Assembly: GCA_002286855.1 (NCBI GenBank)
Contig: NRSV01000083.1
Location: 79,581-112,978, forward strand
DNA: 33,398 nt
Reading direction: 5' to 3'
Source of the DNA: Bipolaris cookei
Taxonomy: Eukaryota; Ascomycota; Dothideomycetes; Pleosporales; Pleosporaceae
Below the pieces are notes generated by a model. It made no database searches, was not told the DNA's origin, and worked only from the letters and a program-made list of their open reading frames with translations. Numbering within the stretch: the first letter of the stretch is position 1; every line of letters begins with the position of its first letter. Positions 19,372 through 29,448 of the stretch are shown one piece after another. The translations under genes and the position numbers were made by a program.

Positions 19372-19559
19372 TGTAACGGGCTGAGCCCTGAGTCACATGA
19401 CTAGGCTGCTAGCCTAGTCGCGTCTCTGGCAAGGTAAGGGCCGTGCGCCAACCCAAACAAAATAGGCTCCCCGCTCGCGTCTTACCTTCTTTCTTCATCT
19501 TGACTGTAAATAGCATCTGGACTAGGTAGCTGGAATACAGTTCCTACAGACCGTTCACA
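19372..19559 (+). repeat. Candidate short LTR (solo or 5' LTR remnant)
   Basis: The block starts TGTAACGG and ends CCGTTCACA, an imperfect inverted terminal pair of the TG..CA kind, about 188 bp long. It contains a 9-bp-arm palindrome, GACTAGGCT/AGCCTAGTC (19399-19419). Sequence after the right end (TCCATAACTTATCG) could be a primer-binding region, but no gag or pol follows. No target duplication was confirmed. Confidence 0.35.
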
Positions 19560-19969
19560 CTCCATAACTTATCGTGCACCTCCATATGTGGCTATTCAAG
19601 AAAGGTCTATATAGAGAGTTTTATCAATACAACTCGTCGATTTGGATACAGAATTGAACACCATTTTTCAAGCATTAATTGAGTTCAATATCGGAGTTCG
19701 TCTGATCTTCCTCATATAGCTTAAGTAATATTTTCTTCAGATTCAGTAGAAGTTTTGTTTTAACAAGCTATTTAATTTTGGTCGAAACGTTAATTTTATA
19801 AGTCCGTTATCTCGTTATAAACAAGTGATCGGTGTCATAGGCAACGAACTAAGAGACGGTAAGCTAAAAATCTTAGCCAAATCATATACTAAGCAGTAAA
19901 GACCTTCTAGACTAAACTCTCAGATGTTATACAAGAAGAATACTTTTACAAAGAAACGTAGTGGTCTTT
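19560..19969. other. AT-rich spacer, no gene seen
   Basis: AT-rich sequence without a long frame. Its composition is consistent with old repeats eroded by C-to-T change; nothing more can be said. Confidence 0.4.
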
Positions 19970-21273
19970 AGCATTAGTAGTGTCTCAAAAGGCTGTTTTG
20001 GGATAAAAACCACCTAGAAATGCCTTTCAGTCGGACGTCCTCGTCCATTGAAGTAATCTCAGAATTTTCTAACTTTGGTAGGTGGGAAATTAGTAGTGCA
20101 GCCAGGGCTCTTCTATGTATGGGTGGTTGAAAGCGGGCAGTCAAGATATGGACCGACATCCATGCGCTGCCTGAGACGAACCCACTACGGCGAAACACGT
20201 CGCGAATGCGAAAGTTCAGAAGACAGTACCGTTCGCCATTATTTCAGGTGGCAGAAGCGCTCAAGGACATAGAGATGGAGCAGATGGAGACGATCCAACC
20301 AGATATCATAGCGCCATGGGAGAAAATGGTGCAGACCGTAGTCGAGAACGCGGCACAGGAGATAGGAATGAGCTGGGCGGTACGCATCGCTATAAGCAGC
20401 TCGGCGCGTAACGGAGTAGTCGGAATGGGAGGCGCGATCAGCGCACAGTACAACGAAACGCAATCCTTCTCCACTACATTAGGCAAGAGAGAGGAACAAA
20501 ATCCTCATGCAGCAGAGATGGCAGCAATGGCCGAGGCGCTGAGCAGGTTATCGAAGCTGAAGTTTCGCAGCATCGCACTTATAACAAGAAACAAGGCTGC
20601 TGTGCTCACACTTGGAAGACCGCGATAGCAGTCTGAACAAAGCTATATTGGCGAGTTCTACAAGACTGTACAGATACTAAGAAGAGACGGTAACTGGCGA
20701 CAGTACTATGGCTACCTGCAAGCAAAGAGAGCGAGCTCGCAAGTCTCGCCAAGCAAGAGGCGAAAACAGCAACTAGCCTGACTGCTAGGCCACAGACACA
20801 GCTTCCTAAAATGCGATCAACTACGCACGATATAGCACGTAAGCAAGGCATAACCAAGAAGGTGCCAGCAGACATAGGAGCATACTCCAAATGAATCGAC
20901 ACGGCACTGCCCGGAAAGCATACGCGGCAACTCTAAGACGGGCTTTCGCGGAAAGAGAGTAGAGTACTTTCCCAGCTTAGAACAGGCATGGCACAGCTAA
21001 ACACGTATCGACACCGAATCAAAGCTTCGGCGACAGACCAATGCGACTGCGGGCAGGCAGCAGAGATGGTGGAACATTTTTTGTTCAGTTGCCGAAAGTG
21101 GACGACACAGCGGATAGAAATGCTGCAGTGCACGCAGATAAGCAGAGGAAATTGTGTCTTTCTACTTAGGCGGTAAAGCAGCGACAGACGACGCGAAATG
21201 GCCGCCAGATATGGACGCAGTGCGAGCGACAATTCGATTCGCAATAGCAACACGGAGACTTGACGTAAACTAA
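19970..21273 (+). pseudogene. Tad1/I-like LINE ORF2, 3' part (RT tail, RNase H, zinc-finger end)
   Basis: Translation in shifting frames gives AARALLCMGG, an in-frame stop, then KRAVKIWTDIHALPETNPLRR and the RNase H region (ETIQPDIIAPWE, then VGMGGAISAQYNETQ, then NPHAAEMAAMAEALSRL). A later frame has the terminal zinc-finger signature CDCGQAAEMVEHFLFSC followed by RKWTTQR. The end is LGGKAATDDAKWPP.., then ATIRFAIATRRLDVN and a stop at 21271-21273. This is the order expected at the 3' end of a fungal I/Tad LINE. Several stops and frame changes make it a dead copy. An inverted, more degraded second copy of its first part is at about 22500-22700. Confidence 0.8.
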
Positions 21274-21645
21274 TGTCTAACTAACTACTAGGTAAATCTT
21301 AGCCACTAACATAAACTCGTCAGCAGCCTCGTGCAACCAACAGCAGACACCGCTTCAGCCGCCGAAGATAGGACGTTGAACACTTAGAGAATCTCTTGGA
21401 GATGCCGGCTCTAAGCCAGTCTGCCACCAGCAATACTAACCCACGAGCATCTGATAAAGAATGACAGTAGATGGAGAAGAAGCGTGCTAAGGTATTAAGT
21501 AAGGGCTTCAACTAAGATAATAAACTATATCAAGAAGCGGGCCAAAGACGACATATGGGGTAAGGAGACCAAGAGTGAGCATAGGAAGTGTAAAGTTAGA
21601 CTAGCGTTAATAACCCTTTCAGCTCGGCCGCCGGGTGTAAATAAA
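21274..21645 (+). other. Probable LINE 3' untranslated region
   Basis: Follows the LINE stop codon without a break, has no coding frame, and ends in a TGTAAATAAATTG-like tail near 21638-21650. Such A/T-rich tails are typical 3' ends of Tad-type LINEs. The exact end is uncertain. Confidence 0.45.
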
Positions 21646-21673
21646 TTGTATGTGTGTATGGGTAATTTGTTGG

Positions 21674-21928
21674 GACAGCAGTGTTTCTATGAGCACAGCG
21701 TTTCTAGGAGCACAGCGTTTCCAGAAGCGCAGCGTTTCTATGAGCACAGCCTTTCTAGGAGCACAGCCTTTCTAGGAGCACAGCCTTTCTAGGAGCACAG
21801 CCTTTCTAGGAGCACAGCGTTTCCAGAAGCGCAGCGTTTCTATGAGCACAGCGTTTCTATGAGCACAGCGTTTCTAGGAGCGCAGCGTTTCTAGGAGCGC
21901 AGCGTTTCTATGAGCACAGCGTTTCTAG
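21674..21928 (+). repeat. 17-bp minisatellite, 15 units
   Basis: Fifteen consecutive units of a 17-bp sequence, typically GAGCACAGCGTTTCTAG, with recurring variants: final AT or AG, CCTTTC for CGTTTC, AAGCGCAGC for GAGCACAGC, and TTTCCAG. A partial unit follows. Variants recur in blocks (four CCTTTC units in a row; the CCAG unit followed by the AAGCGC unit appears twice), which points to growth by duplication of multi-unit blocks. It lies directly after the LINE tail. Confidence 0.95.
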
Positions 21929-21934
21929 GAGCAG

Positions 21935-22499
21935 GATATTTCCGAAAGCATTTTAGCTGCGACTCAAAGCCTCAATCTGTATTTTTTCAATTTAATCCTT
22001 CCTAGAACACCAGACTATGCTACAAAGCTGGCGAAATAGCTGACTAATTACAAGATGAATTTATTAAGTACATATTATCATTAGTCATTCTTATTTCGCA
22101 TGTTTACAAAGAGCGGTATAAAAGAAAAATAGCGCTCGAATAACGGTATTGTTGCGTCCAAATCCTACTATGAATACTAGTTTAGTTCTGAGATCGCCTT
22201 TTGTAATAATCGCCTTGCTATATGAGCTTCTCTTTGTTAAATTTCGGGTTCTAATATGATTTAATTTTCTAATCTAATGCTATATCCGTCGGTTTCACAA
22301 TATTGCACAGGATTTGCGTTGCTAGGAGTTCCAAAGTGATGGTCGAATTGTTGATATGCTTTTAAAAATGGTGCTTTCCAATAAGACGCTGGCATCTCGG
22401 GTCTGGTGTGTCTATATGACAGAGAGTTATCTTTAAACAGACGTGCAATACCCGAAATGGTTCATTTCTCTATTATCGCGATATCTTCTTCAACTTGAT
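21935..22499. other. AT-rich relic sequence, no gene seen
   Basis: No frame of note and no recognised motif. Composition matches the eroded repeats on either side. Confidence 0.4.
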
Positions 22500-22700
22500 A
22501 GGACGTCACAAGTTAAGGGAGCTTGGTTCCAACAAATCCCCTATAGAAGAGCCCTGACTGTACTACCAATTTCGTACCTAATAAAGTTAGCAAGGCTTCA
22601 CATTAGTTCAATGGATGATAACGTCCGACTAACATGCATTAATGGGTAGTTTTTATTCCTAAGATGGTCTTTTTGCATACTACTAATACCGAAGATTGCT
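22500..22700 (-). pseudogene. Second, inverted LINE relic (homologous to 19970-20130)
   Basis: The reverse complement aligns with the start of the LINE at 19970. Shared strings include ATTAGTAGT, TTAGTCGGACGT against TCAGTCGGACGT, CATCCATTGAA against GTCCATTGAA, and CAGGGCTCTTCTAT. Differences are mostly C/T and G/A changes plus small indels, as expected of repeat-induced point mutation or cytosine deamination. Only about 200 bp is recognisable. Confidence 0.6.
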
Positions 22701-23477
22701 ATATGTTTTGTCAAGGTATCCTTCTTGCGCAACGTCTAGGAGCTTAATCTAGAAGGCCCTTCTTGCTTATTATGCGACTTGACTGAGGTTTTTAGCCTAC
22801 CATCTCTTGAGTCGTTGCGGGTAGCACCTATCACTTATCGACAGCGAGATAAGGGATTCATAAGGTCAACATTTCGATCAAGATCAAATGGATTATCAAC
22901 ATTGGCTTTGTCTATAGTGAAAATACTAAGAAAAACTACTTAAAAATATCTTACATTCTTGCCCTACACTCGTAAACTTTACCTATGGTGAGCGGTAGAA
23001 TGGCAAGACCACAGACCATGGGTAAGCTAAGACTTTAACTCACTAATAAAGATTTTATTATTTTACGAAATACTTAGAACGTTAAGAATTATAAGCTGAG
23101 GTTTATTTCCCTCTAAGAGCTTGCCAATACGCTCTCTGTTGCAATTCACTGTTCTGTATTTTTTCTCAACAGGCACATTTGCGATCACCGACAACGAGAG
23201 GCAGATATAGGAAATATTTCCGGAAAGTTTAATCGAGTTGAAGATGAGTAATAATATCTCAAGGCTGATATAAGATTATAGAAATAATATTCATAATATA
23301 TGTACTTAGTTGAGGTAGTTATTTGTGAAAGCTAAATCAAGATTTCTACCAAATCTTAGGGAGATATTGCTTAAGCTAGACAAAGAAGGTTGAACAAACT
23401 TTAATCTTGACCTCAATCAATGCCTGAAAAATGGGATTAAGTTCTTTATTCAAATCCACGAGCTATATTTCCTAGAA
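22701..23477. other. AT-rich spacer, no gene seen
   Basis: AT-rich DNA without supported features. It lies between two repeat relics and is probably old transposon sequence past recognition. Confidence 0.4.
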
Positions 23478-23890
23478 TATGGGGTCGCTACTTGTTGTAT
23501 AATAGACTCAGAGGCAGTGTGGTGGACATATTCCAGCTAAATAAATATATTGCTAGGGAGAGTGATTGAAAGGTACAAGTGAATCTGTTCAATCAATTCT
23601 GCTCGTCCGCTCTGACGTCAGTTCTACCTTCTATACACTCGATCTGCTACTAGTATTCATACTTAGCTAGTTGATAGCTACAGATTACATAATACACGCG
23701 TGATCTATATCTGTTTTCTCATAATAGTGATAACATATTGTTACTCTAGTAGTAAGAGGATAGAGATTGCTGGGATATGGCGATCTGAGAGATCTAACAC
23801 AGATTCTAGGCGTGATGCTGAGCACCCGGATTCTGTCAAAAGCCAGCTGACTAGCTTTAACCCCTAATAGTGTCAGTAAAACTGTCTACA
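23478..23890 (+). repeat. Degenerate LTR-like block related to 30487-30900
   Basis: Aligns by eye with 30487-30900 over its length: GACTCAGAGGYAG, TTGCTAGGGAGA against GTGCTAGGGGAGA, CTTCTAT.CACT.G, TTAGCTAG, GC.CCGGATTCTGTC and a CTACA end. The copy is more AT-rich than its partner. The similarity may extend about 40 bp past the right end (to TTGGCAG), so the boundaries are approximate. Confidence 0.55.
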
Positions 23891-23954
23891 GAATGTTTCC
23901 AGAAATTGACGTATGGTGGTGGTTGGCAGATCATAGAGAAAAATATGACGAAGG

Positions 23955-24345
23955 AGGTTGTTGTGTTGATGGAGTGATAGCCAGCGATCATAACCGAGAA
24001 AGATGAGTAGGCGCAAAATTGAGGCTTACACAATTACGACGTTATATAGTAAAGCTAAATTGGTGAACAAAAGCGTTGGTATAACATAATATACCTAGGT
24101 GCATGGCTCATTGCTAAAGATCTTTCTTGGTAGTGGCTCCTCAAAATCTGTTGTGGGTTTAGTATGTGATTTCCGCGTGTCAATACCCTTAAATAGGCCT
24201 GGCTTTCTTGCTGTTTCTTTCATAAATAGTTCGTTCTTCAGCTTATTCATGTACTAAATTTGGTCCTATATTCAGTTTGGGGAGTTAGAAATAGGGCTCC
24301 CCCAACCATTTTAAGACTTTGTTCACAGCTGCGTCGTCGTTGTAG
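23955..24345 (-). repeat. Inverted partner of the repeat block at 18960-19371
   Basis: See the entry at 18960. Read on the minus strand it begins AACGACGACGCAGCTGTGAA, followed by an AAAGTCTTAAAATGG string and the shared KPGLFKGIDTRKSHTK-like frame. The parent element is unidentified. Confidence 0.6.
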
Positions 24346-24401
24346 AAGCGCGACAGTGGCGATGAATAGCCAACAGAGCTCTCCTCCGAGCTCTCAGCGT
24401 C

Positions 24402-26372
24402 CTACTCAGCTGTCTGTTGCGTATCAAACATAGCCACCTCCTCCGCCTGAGCTCTCTCCTGCTGCTGACGTACTTTAAGAGCTGTCGTGTCGCGTGTGGT
24501 AATGGATATAGTATATGGGTCGTAGGGCTGTCGGGCTGCTAAGCCTAGCCATGCAGCACCTGTCGGATCGTATATAATAGATCTGCGCCACCTCTCTACA
24601 ATAGATCTACTATTGATTAGACGCCAGGAGCCCTGTGCACTTTCTCTTAGCGACGAGATATCATATTGTCGAAGGCCTAACGTACGTTGTATAGTTGTCC
24701 CCTCTATATGTCGCCTTGTAGACAGCTTACCAAGACGTCGTATTGTAGAGAGCTTAGGCGCAGTAATTAGGCGCTTTATAGACTTGAGATTGCGCTCTTG
24801 GAGCTTCCTTTGTATCTCTATAAGCTCGTCTTGCTCTCTTACAATTACCATTCGTCTGGCGTCTTTGGCGTATAAAGGTCCTCCCTCATTTAGGCGACGT
24901 CTATGAACAGCTCTCTCAAGACGCTCTGCACGAGCAATCTCAGCAGCCTTTATTTGCTGTAGAGCTTTGGTAAGTCCTTGAGTAGCCTGGGCCATTGCGA
25001 GGGCGCCTTTGTAAGTAGTGTCTAGGGCGCTGAGCAAATCGTCGTCAACATCGTAGTCCTCCCAAAGACGTTGTTGCAACTCTGTAAATTGGTTATTGAG
25101 TACGCGTGTCGTACGCGGAGTCCTCAAGTCCTGGAGGTCGTCTTGAGCTCTAGCGTTGTCTCTGTACACTTCTGCTGGCTGTAGATCCATGCGGGGCACC
25201 TCCATAAGTCTGACAGCGGCAAGAACGACTTCTAGAGCCCATGGAGCTAGCCCTGTACGTCGCCAGCCACTTCGTATTGTGTTGTAGGTGAACGTCTGAC
25301 GTCTTATTTCATCGAGAGTAGCAAAAAAGTCGTCCTTTGTGATCTCTTTAGCGCCCGTACGCGCCGCCCAGTCAATCGTCTTTCCATGATACCATTTCAA
25401 TGGCTGAAAGCAGCCCACATCTAGTGGCTGTAAAAGATGCGTCGTATGTGGGGGGAGCGCAACTGCGAGTATACGATGGAGCTCACAATACTCCAAAAAT
25501 TCGCGCGTATCATGAGACCCATGGCCGTCGAGGAGTAGAAGCCTCCATAATCCTTTCGTACGAGCCTTTGTTTGTTTCTCAAAGTACTGGATCCAGTGGA
25601 AAGCTGTTAGATCTGTTGAATAGCCTGAGGATGTAGTATTGATAAAGTAATCGTCAGGAAGATCAGTTGCCCAATAATCAAGGATTGATTTGCCTTTGAC
25701 AACAATCATAGGCGCGATTGAATGGCCAGACGCAGAAATACGCTCTACAAGGCTAACGAGCTCTCTGTTATTAGACGTTGGCATAAGGACGTCGCGTCCA
25801 TGTTGCGCGTAGACAGCCTACCTCTTCGAGATGCCAATCCGGATGCCAGTCTCGTCCATATTGTATAGACCCTCCTCCTGTATACCAAGTAAGTCTACAA
25901 GCTCTTTTAACTGCGTAAACCATCGTTGTAAGGCCTCTGGGTCCTGTGCCAGCTTGCGCGTAAGCTCAATTGGTTGGCTTCTTACTCTTGTATATTTCGT
26001 ATGCCGCTTAAGCCAGCGGCGAGCCCAGTCCTGGCCGACGACAGGCGGCTCTGCAGGATCTAATATATCGGGTTCAGAGTCAATGGCGTCCTCAAAGGCT
26101 TGCTTTAGAAGGTGGTTGGCTTGAGCCTCGACTATGTACTTGGTGACGCTGAAGCCTACGGCGTCGACAGCGTCAAGATAGTATACAAGAGAAGCTTCCT
26201 GCACGTCAGAGAGCTTCCTGTGTGTAGGCGCGCGCGTGGATCTGTTGTTGCCACCATTAAAAGCCCTGTGTAGGCGTTGATATGGCAGGTTGTGTAGTCG
26301 CGCGTATTCTGAGAGGTTAGGCTTGCGGAGGCGTCTCAGCTCAACGACGGCTGCTGCAGCATTTGGTAGTTA
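24402..26372 (-). pseudogene. Pogo-like transposase, near full length, one internal stop
   Basis: One minus-strand frame runs from a stop-bounded start near 26370 to 24402. It is interrupted only by a TAG at 25818-25820 between ISKR and AVYAQHGRDV. Order of features: HTH region (NLSEYARLHNLPYQRLHRAF, then a second HTH with YIVEAQANHLL), VGQDWARRWLKRHTKY, YNMDETG (first Asp), NNRELVSLVERIS, LLLDGHGSH (second Asp), LLQPLDVGCFQPLK (third Asp), and a long Lys/Arg/Glu-rich C-terminal tail. This is the DDE_1 superfamily layout of pogo/Tigger elements. The N-terminal start is missing because another element (26373 onward) lies there. Only the internal stop and the missing start prevent a full reading. 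Confidence 0.85.
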
Positions 26373-26885
26373 ACGTGTTGGATCAGTAAGTGGGCCAGAT
26401 CAGTTAGTGGGCCACCCCACCAAACTTGACCTGACGTTCTGCACAATTAAGCCACAACAACGCAATAAAATAAGATAGTGTCGCACGCGTAGGTGCGGTG
26501 AGAAAATGGAGGTTTTTGTTTGTTGCACGCGTACGTGCGGTGAATTGATGAGTGTATTGTGTGTCTTGTATGTATGATCTTTTTCTTTTTCTTTGATGTT
26601 GTGCTCTCTACAACTGTCTTTTGTCTTCCACCTTTCGTAATCCTATCTGGTAAGGTCCACCAGAGCAACTGGTATCGCAACCTCCCACTCGACTGGACTA
26701 TCGCCGTCTCAGATAATGGCTGGACGACAGACGAGCTTGGTGTAGAGTGGGTGAAGCATTTCGACCAGCATACAGCCACTCGTACAGCCGGGGTCTATCG
26801 TCTGCTTATCTTAGACGGCCATAGCAGCCACGCCACGCCGGAGTTCGATCAGTACTGCGCCAATAACAAGATTATCACTCTCTGT
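25170..26885. repeat. Left copy of a 1,716-bp near-perfect tandem duplication
   Basis: This stretch is repeated at 26891-28606 with a constant offset of 1,721 bp. I found one substitution (GCCACAACAA near 26450 against GCCATAACAA near 28172). The copies meet at TCTGTNGGTN, where the two ambiguous bases lie. The unit includes half of the pogo-like transposase and the left end of the element that interrupts it. Confidence 0.9.
26373..26885 (+). mobile_element. Left part of a pogo-type element (first copy, cut by the N-marked join)
   Basis: Begins after TA (26371-26372) with an 11-bp end ACGTGTTGGAT, then 17-bp modules CAGTAAGTGGGCCAGAT and CAGTTAGTGGGCCACCC. Two direct 19-bp repeats GCACGCGTASGTGCGGTGA (about 26483 and 26525) and the start of the partial transposase frame (26559) follow. 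The sequence breaks at the ambiguous bases in the middle of the transposase, right after IITLC. Confidence 0.75.
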
Positions 26886-26890
26886 NGGTN

Positions 26891-28093
26891 TTCTGCTGGC
26901 TGTAGATCCATGCGGGGCACCTCCATAAGTCTGACAGCGGCAAGAACGACTTCTAGAGCCCATGGAGCTAGCCCTGTACGTCGCCAGCCACTTCGTATTG
27001 TGTTGTAGGTGAACGTCTGACGTCTTATTTCATCGAGAGTAGCAAAAAAGTCGTCCTTTGTGATCTCTTTAGCGCCCGTACGCGCCGCCCAGTCAATCGT
27101 CTTTCCATGATACCATTTCAATGGCTGAAAGCAGCCCACATCTAGTGGCTGTAAAAGATGCGTCGTATGTGGGGGGAGCGCAACTGCGAGTATACGATGG
27201 AGCTCACAATACTCCAAAAATTCGCGCGTATCATGAGACCCATGGCCGTCGAGGAGTAGAAGCCTCCATAATCCTTTCGTACGAGCCTTTGTTTGTTTCT
27301 CAAAGTACTGGATCCAGTGGAAAGCTGTTAGATCTGTTGAATAGCCTGAGGATGTAGTATTGATAAAGTAATCGTCAGGAAGATCAGTTGCCCAATAATC
27401 AAGGATTGATTTGCCTTTGACAACAATCATAGGCGCGATTGAATGGCCAGACGCAGAAATACGCTCTACAAGGCTAACGAGCTCTCTGTTATTAGACGTT
27501 GGCATAAGGACGTCGCGTCCATGTTGCGCGTAGACAGCCTACCTCTTCGAGATGCCAATCCGGATGCCAGTCTCGTCCATATTGTATAGACCCTCCTCCT
27601 GTATACCAAGTAAGTCTACAAGCTCTTTTAACTGCGTAAACCATCGTTGTAAGGCCTCTGGGTCCTGTGCCAGCTTGCGCGTAAGCTCAATTGGTTGGCT
27701 TCTTACTCTTGTATATTTCGTATGCCGCTTAAGCCAGCGGCGAGCCCAGTCCTGGCCGACGACAGGCGGCTCTGCAGGATCTAATATATCGGGTTCAGAG
27801 TCAATGGCGTCCTCAAAGGCTTGCTTTAGAAGGTGGTTGGCTTGAGCCTCGACTATGTACTTGGTGACGCTGAAGCCTACGGCGTCGACAGCGTCAAGAT
27901 AGTATACAAGAGAAGCTTCCTGCACGTCAGAGAGCTTCCTGTGTGTAGGCGCGCGCGTGGATCTGTTGTTGCCACCATTAAAAGCCCTGTGTAGGCGTTG
28001 ATATGGCAGGTTGTGTAGTCGCGCGTATTCTGAGAGGTTAGGCTTGCGGAGGCGTCTCAGCTCAACGACGGCTGCTGCAGCATTTGGTAGTTA
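26891..28093 (-). pseudogene. Duplicate of the pogo-like transposase 5' half (right copy)
   Basis: Same minus-strand transposase fragment as 25170-26372, with the identical TAG between ISKR and AVYAQ at 27539-27541. It stops abruptly at the ambiguous bases instead of continuing into the C-terminal tail. Because both copies share the stop, the duplication or artefact is younger than the stop mutation. Confidence 0.85.
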
Positions 28094-29446
28094 ACGTGTT
28101 GGATCAGTAAGTGGGCCAGATCAGTTAGTGGGCCACCCCACCAAACTTGACCTGACGTTCTGCACAATTAAGCCATAACAACGCAATAAAATAAGATAGT
28201 GTCGCACGCGTAGGTGCGGTGAGAAAATGGAGGTTTTTGTTTGTTGCACGCGTACGTGCGGTGAATTGATGAGTGTATTGTGTGTCTTGTATGTATGATC
28301 TTTTTCTTTTTCTTTGATGTTGTGCTCTCTACAACTGTCTTTTGTCTTCCACCTTTCGTAATCCTATCTGGTAAGGTCCACCAGAGCAACTGGTATCGCA
28401 ACCTCCCACTCGACTGGACTATCGCCGTCTCAGATAATGGCTGGACGACAGACGAGCTTGGTGTAGAGTGGGTGAAGCATTTCGACCAGCATACAGCCAC
28501 TCGTACAGCCGGGGTCTATCGTCTGCTTATCTTAGACGGCCATAGCAGCCACGCCACGCCGGAGTTCGATCAGTACTGCGCCAATAACAAGATTATCACT
28601 CTCTGTATGCCGCCTCATAAATCGCACCTCCTCCAGCCTCTAGACGTAAGCTGCTACTCTCCACTAAAGCGCGCGTACGGACGCGAGGTCGAGGAGCTCG
28701 CCCGCCACGGCGTCTACCATGTTGACAAAACAGACTTTCTTACAGCCTATGCACGAATCCGGCTGACTATATTTACGCAGCAGAATATCCAGGCAGGCTT
28801 TCAGGCGACAGGGCTTGTCCCTCTTTGTCCAGATCGCGTCCTGTCATCGCTAACTATTATCCAGACGCCGTCTCCACCACCAACAGCTATAGATAACAAT
28901 ACTACAGCGCAGGCAGCACAGACAGAAACACCACATACAGTAGCAGAGCTTCAGCAGCAAGTACGCTATCTCCAAGAGCGACTGCGCCAACAGCCAGAGA
29001 GTCCAACAAGTATCGCAATACGCCAGCTTGCTAAAAGCGCTCAGCTTGCAATGCAATCAGCGACGATACTTGCAGAGGAGAATAAGAAGCTACGTGAAGA
29101 AAATCAGCGTCAGCGACAGAAGCAGGATCAGCAGCGTCAATATATTGCTTCTGGTGGAGCTCTCCAGGTGCGACAGGCTCAGCAGCTTACTGCAGAGGCA
29201 GAAAGGGTGGTTGTAGAGGCTGAACAGGGTGAGAGCAGTCAGCGACGTCAGCGCGCGCCGCCGACGTGCACAAAGTGCCACGTTCAAGGTCACAAAAGAA
29301 CTCAGTGTAGAGCTAAATAATAAATTATATTTTTTAAGTTTTATCTTCTTTTATCTTATTATTATGGATCAATTGCGCAGAATGTCAGGTTAAGTTTGGT
29401 GGGGTGGGCCACTTACTGGGGTGGGCCGCTTACTGGTGGAACACGT
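28094..29446 (+). mobile_element. Internally deleted pogo-type element with modular TIRs (1,353 bp)
   Basis: Both ends are present. Left: TA then ACGTGTTGGAT plus two 17-bp modules. Right: two modules then GTGGAACACGT and TA (29447-29448). Inward, both ends continue to match for about 65 bp (CACCAAACTT(G/A)ACCTGAC(G/A)TTCTGC(A/G)CAATT). Subterminal direct repeats GCACGCGTASGTGCGGTGA lie at 28204 and 28246. The inside carries only the second half of a transposase. The flanks do not belong to one continuous host sequence: the left is a minus-strand pogo-like gene, the right a plus-strand Fot-like gene. Confidence 0.85.
28280..29320 (+). pseudogene. C-terminal half of a pogo-type transposase with a CCHC zinc knuckle
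   Basis: Open frame of 346 codons. From about residue 30 it reads VHQSNWYRNLP..DWTIAVSDNGWTTDELG, then LLILDGHSSH (second catalytic Asp) and LLQPLDVSCYSPLK (third Asp), then the usual GFQATGLVPL motif. A Gln/Glu-rich coiled coil follows (VAELQQQVRYLQERLRQQ and EENKKLREENQRQRQKQ). The last residues contain CTKCHVQGHKRTQC, an exact C-X2-C-X4-H-X4-C zinc knuckle. The HTH region and the first catalytic Asp are absent; the first 30 residues are low-complexity and probably not native. Catalytically it must be dead, but the frame is clean. Confidence 0.75.
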
Positions 29447-29448
29447 TA

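Noticed and set aside
21674..21928. Repeat array that might be mistaken for a CRISPR-like structure
   Set aside because: Units are directly adjacent with no spacers and the DNA is fungal; it is a minisatellite.
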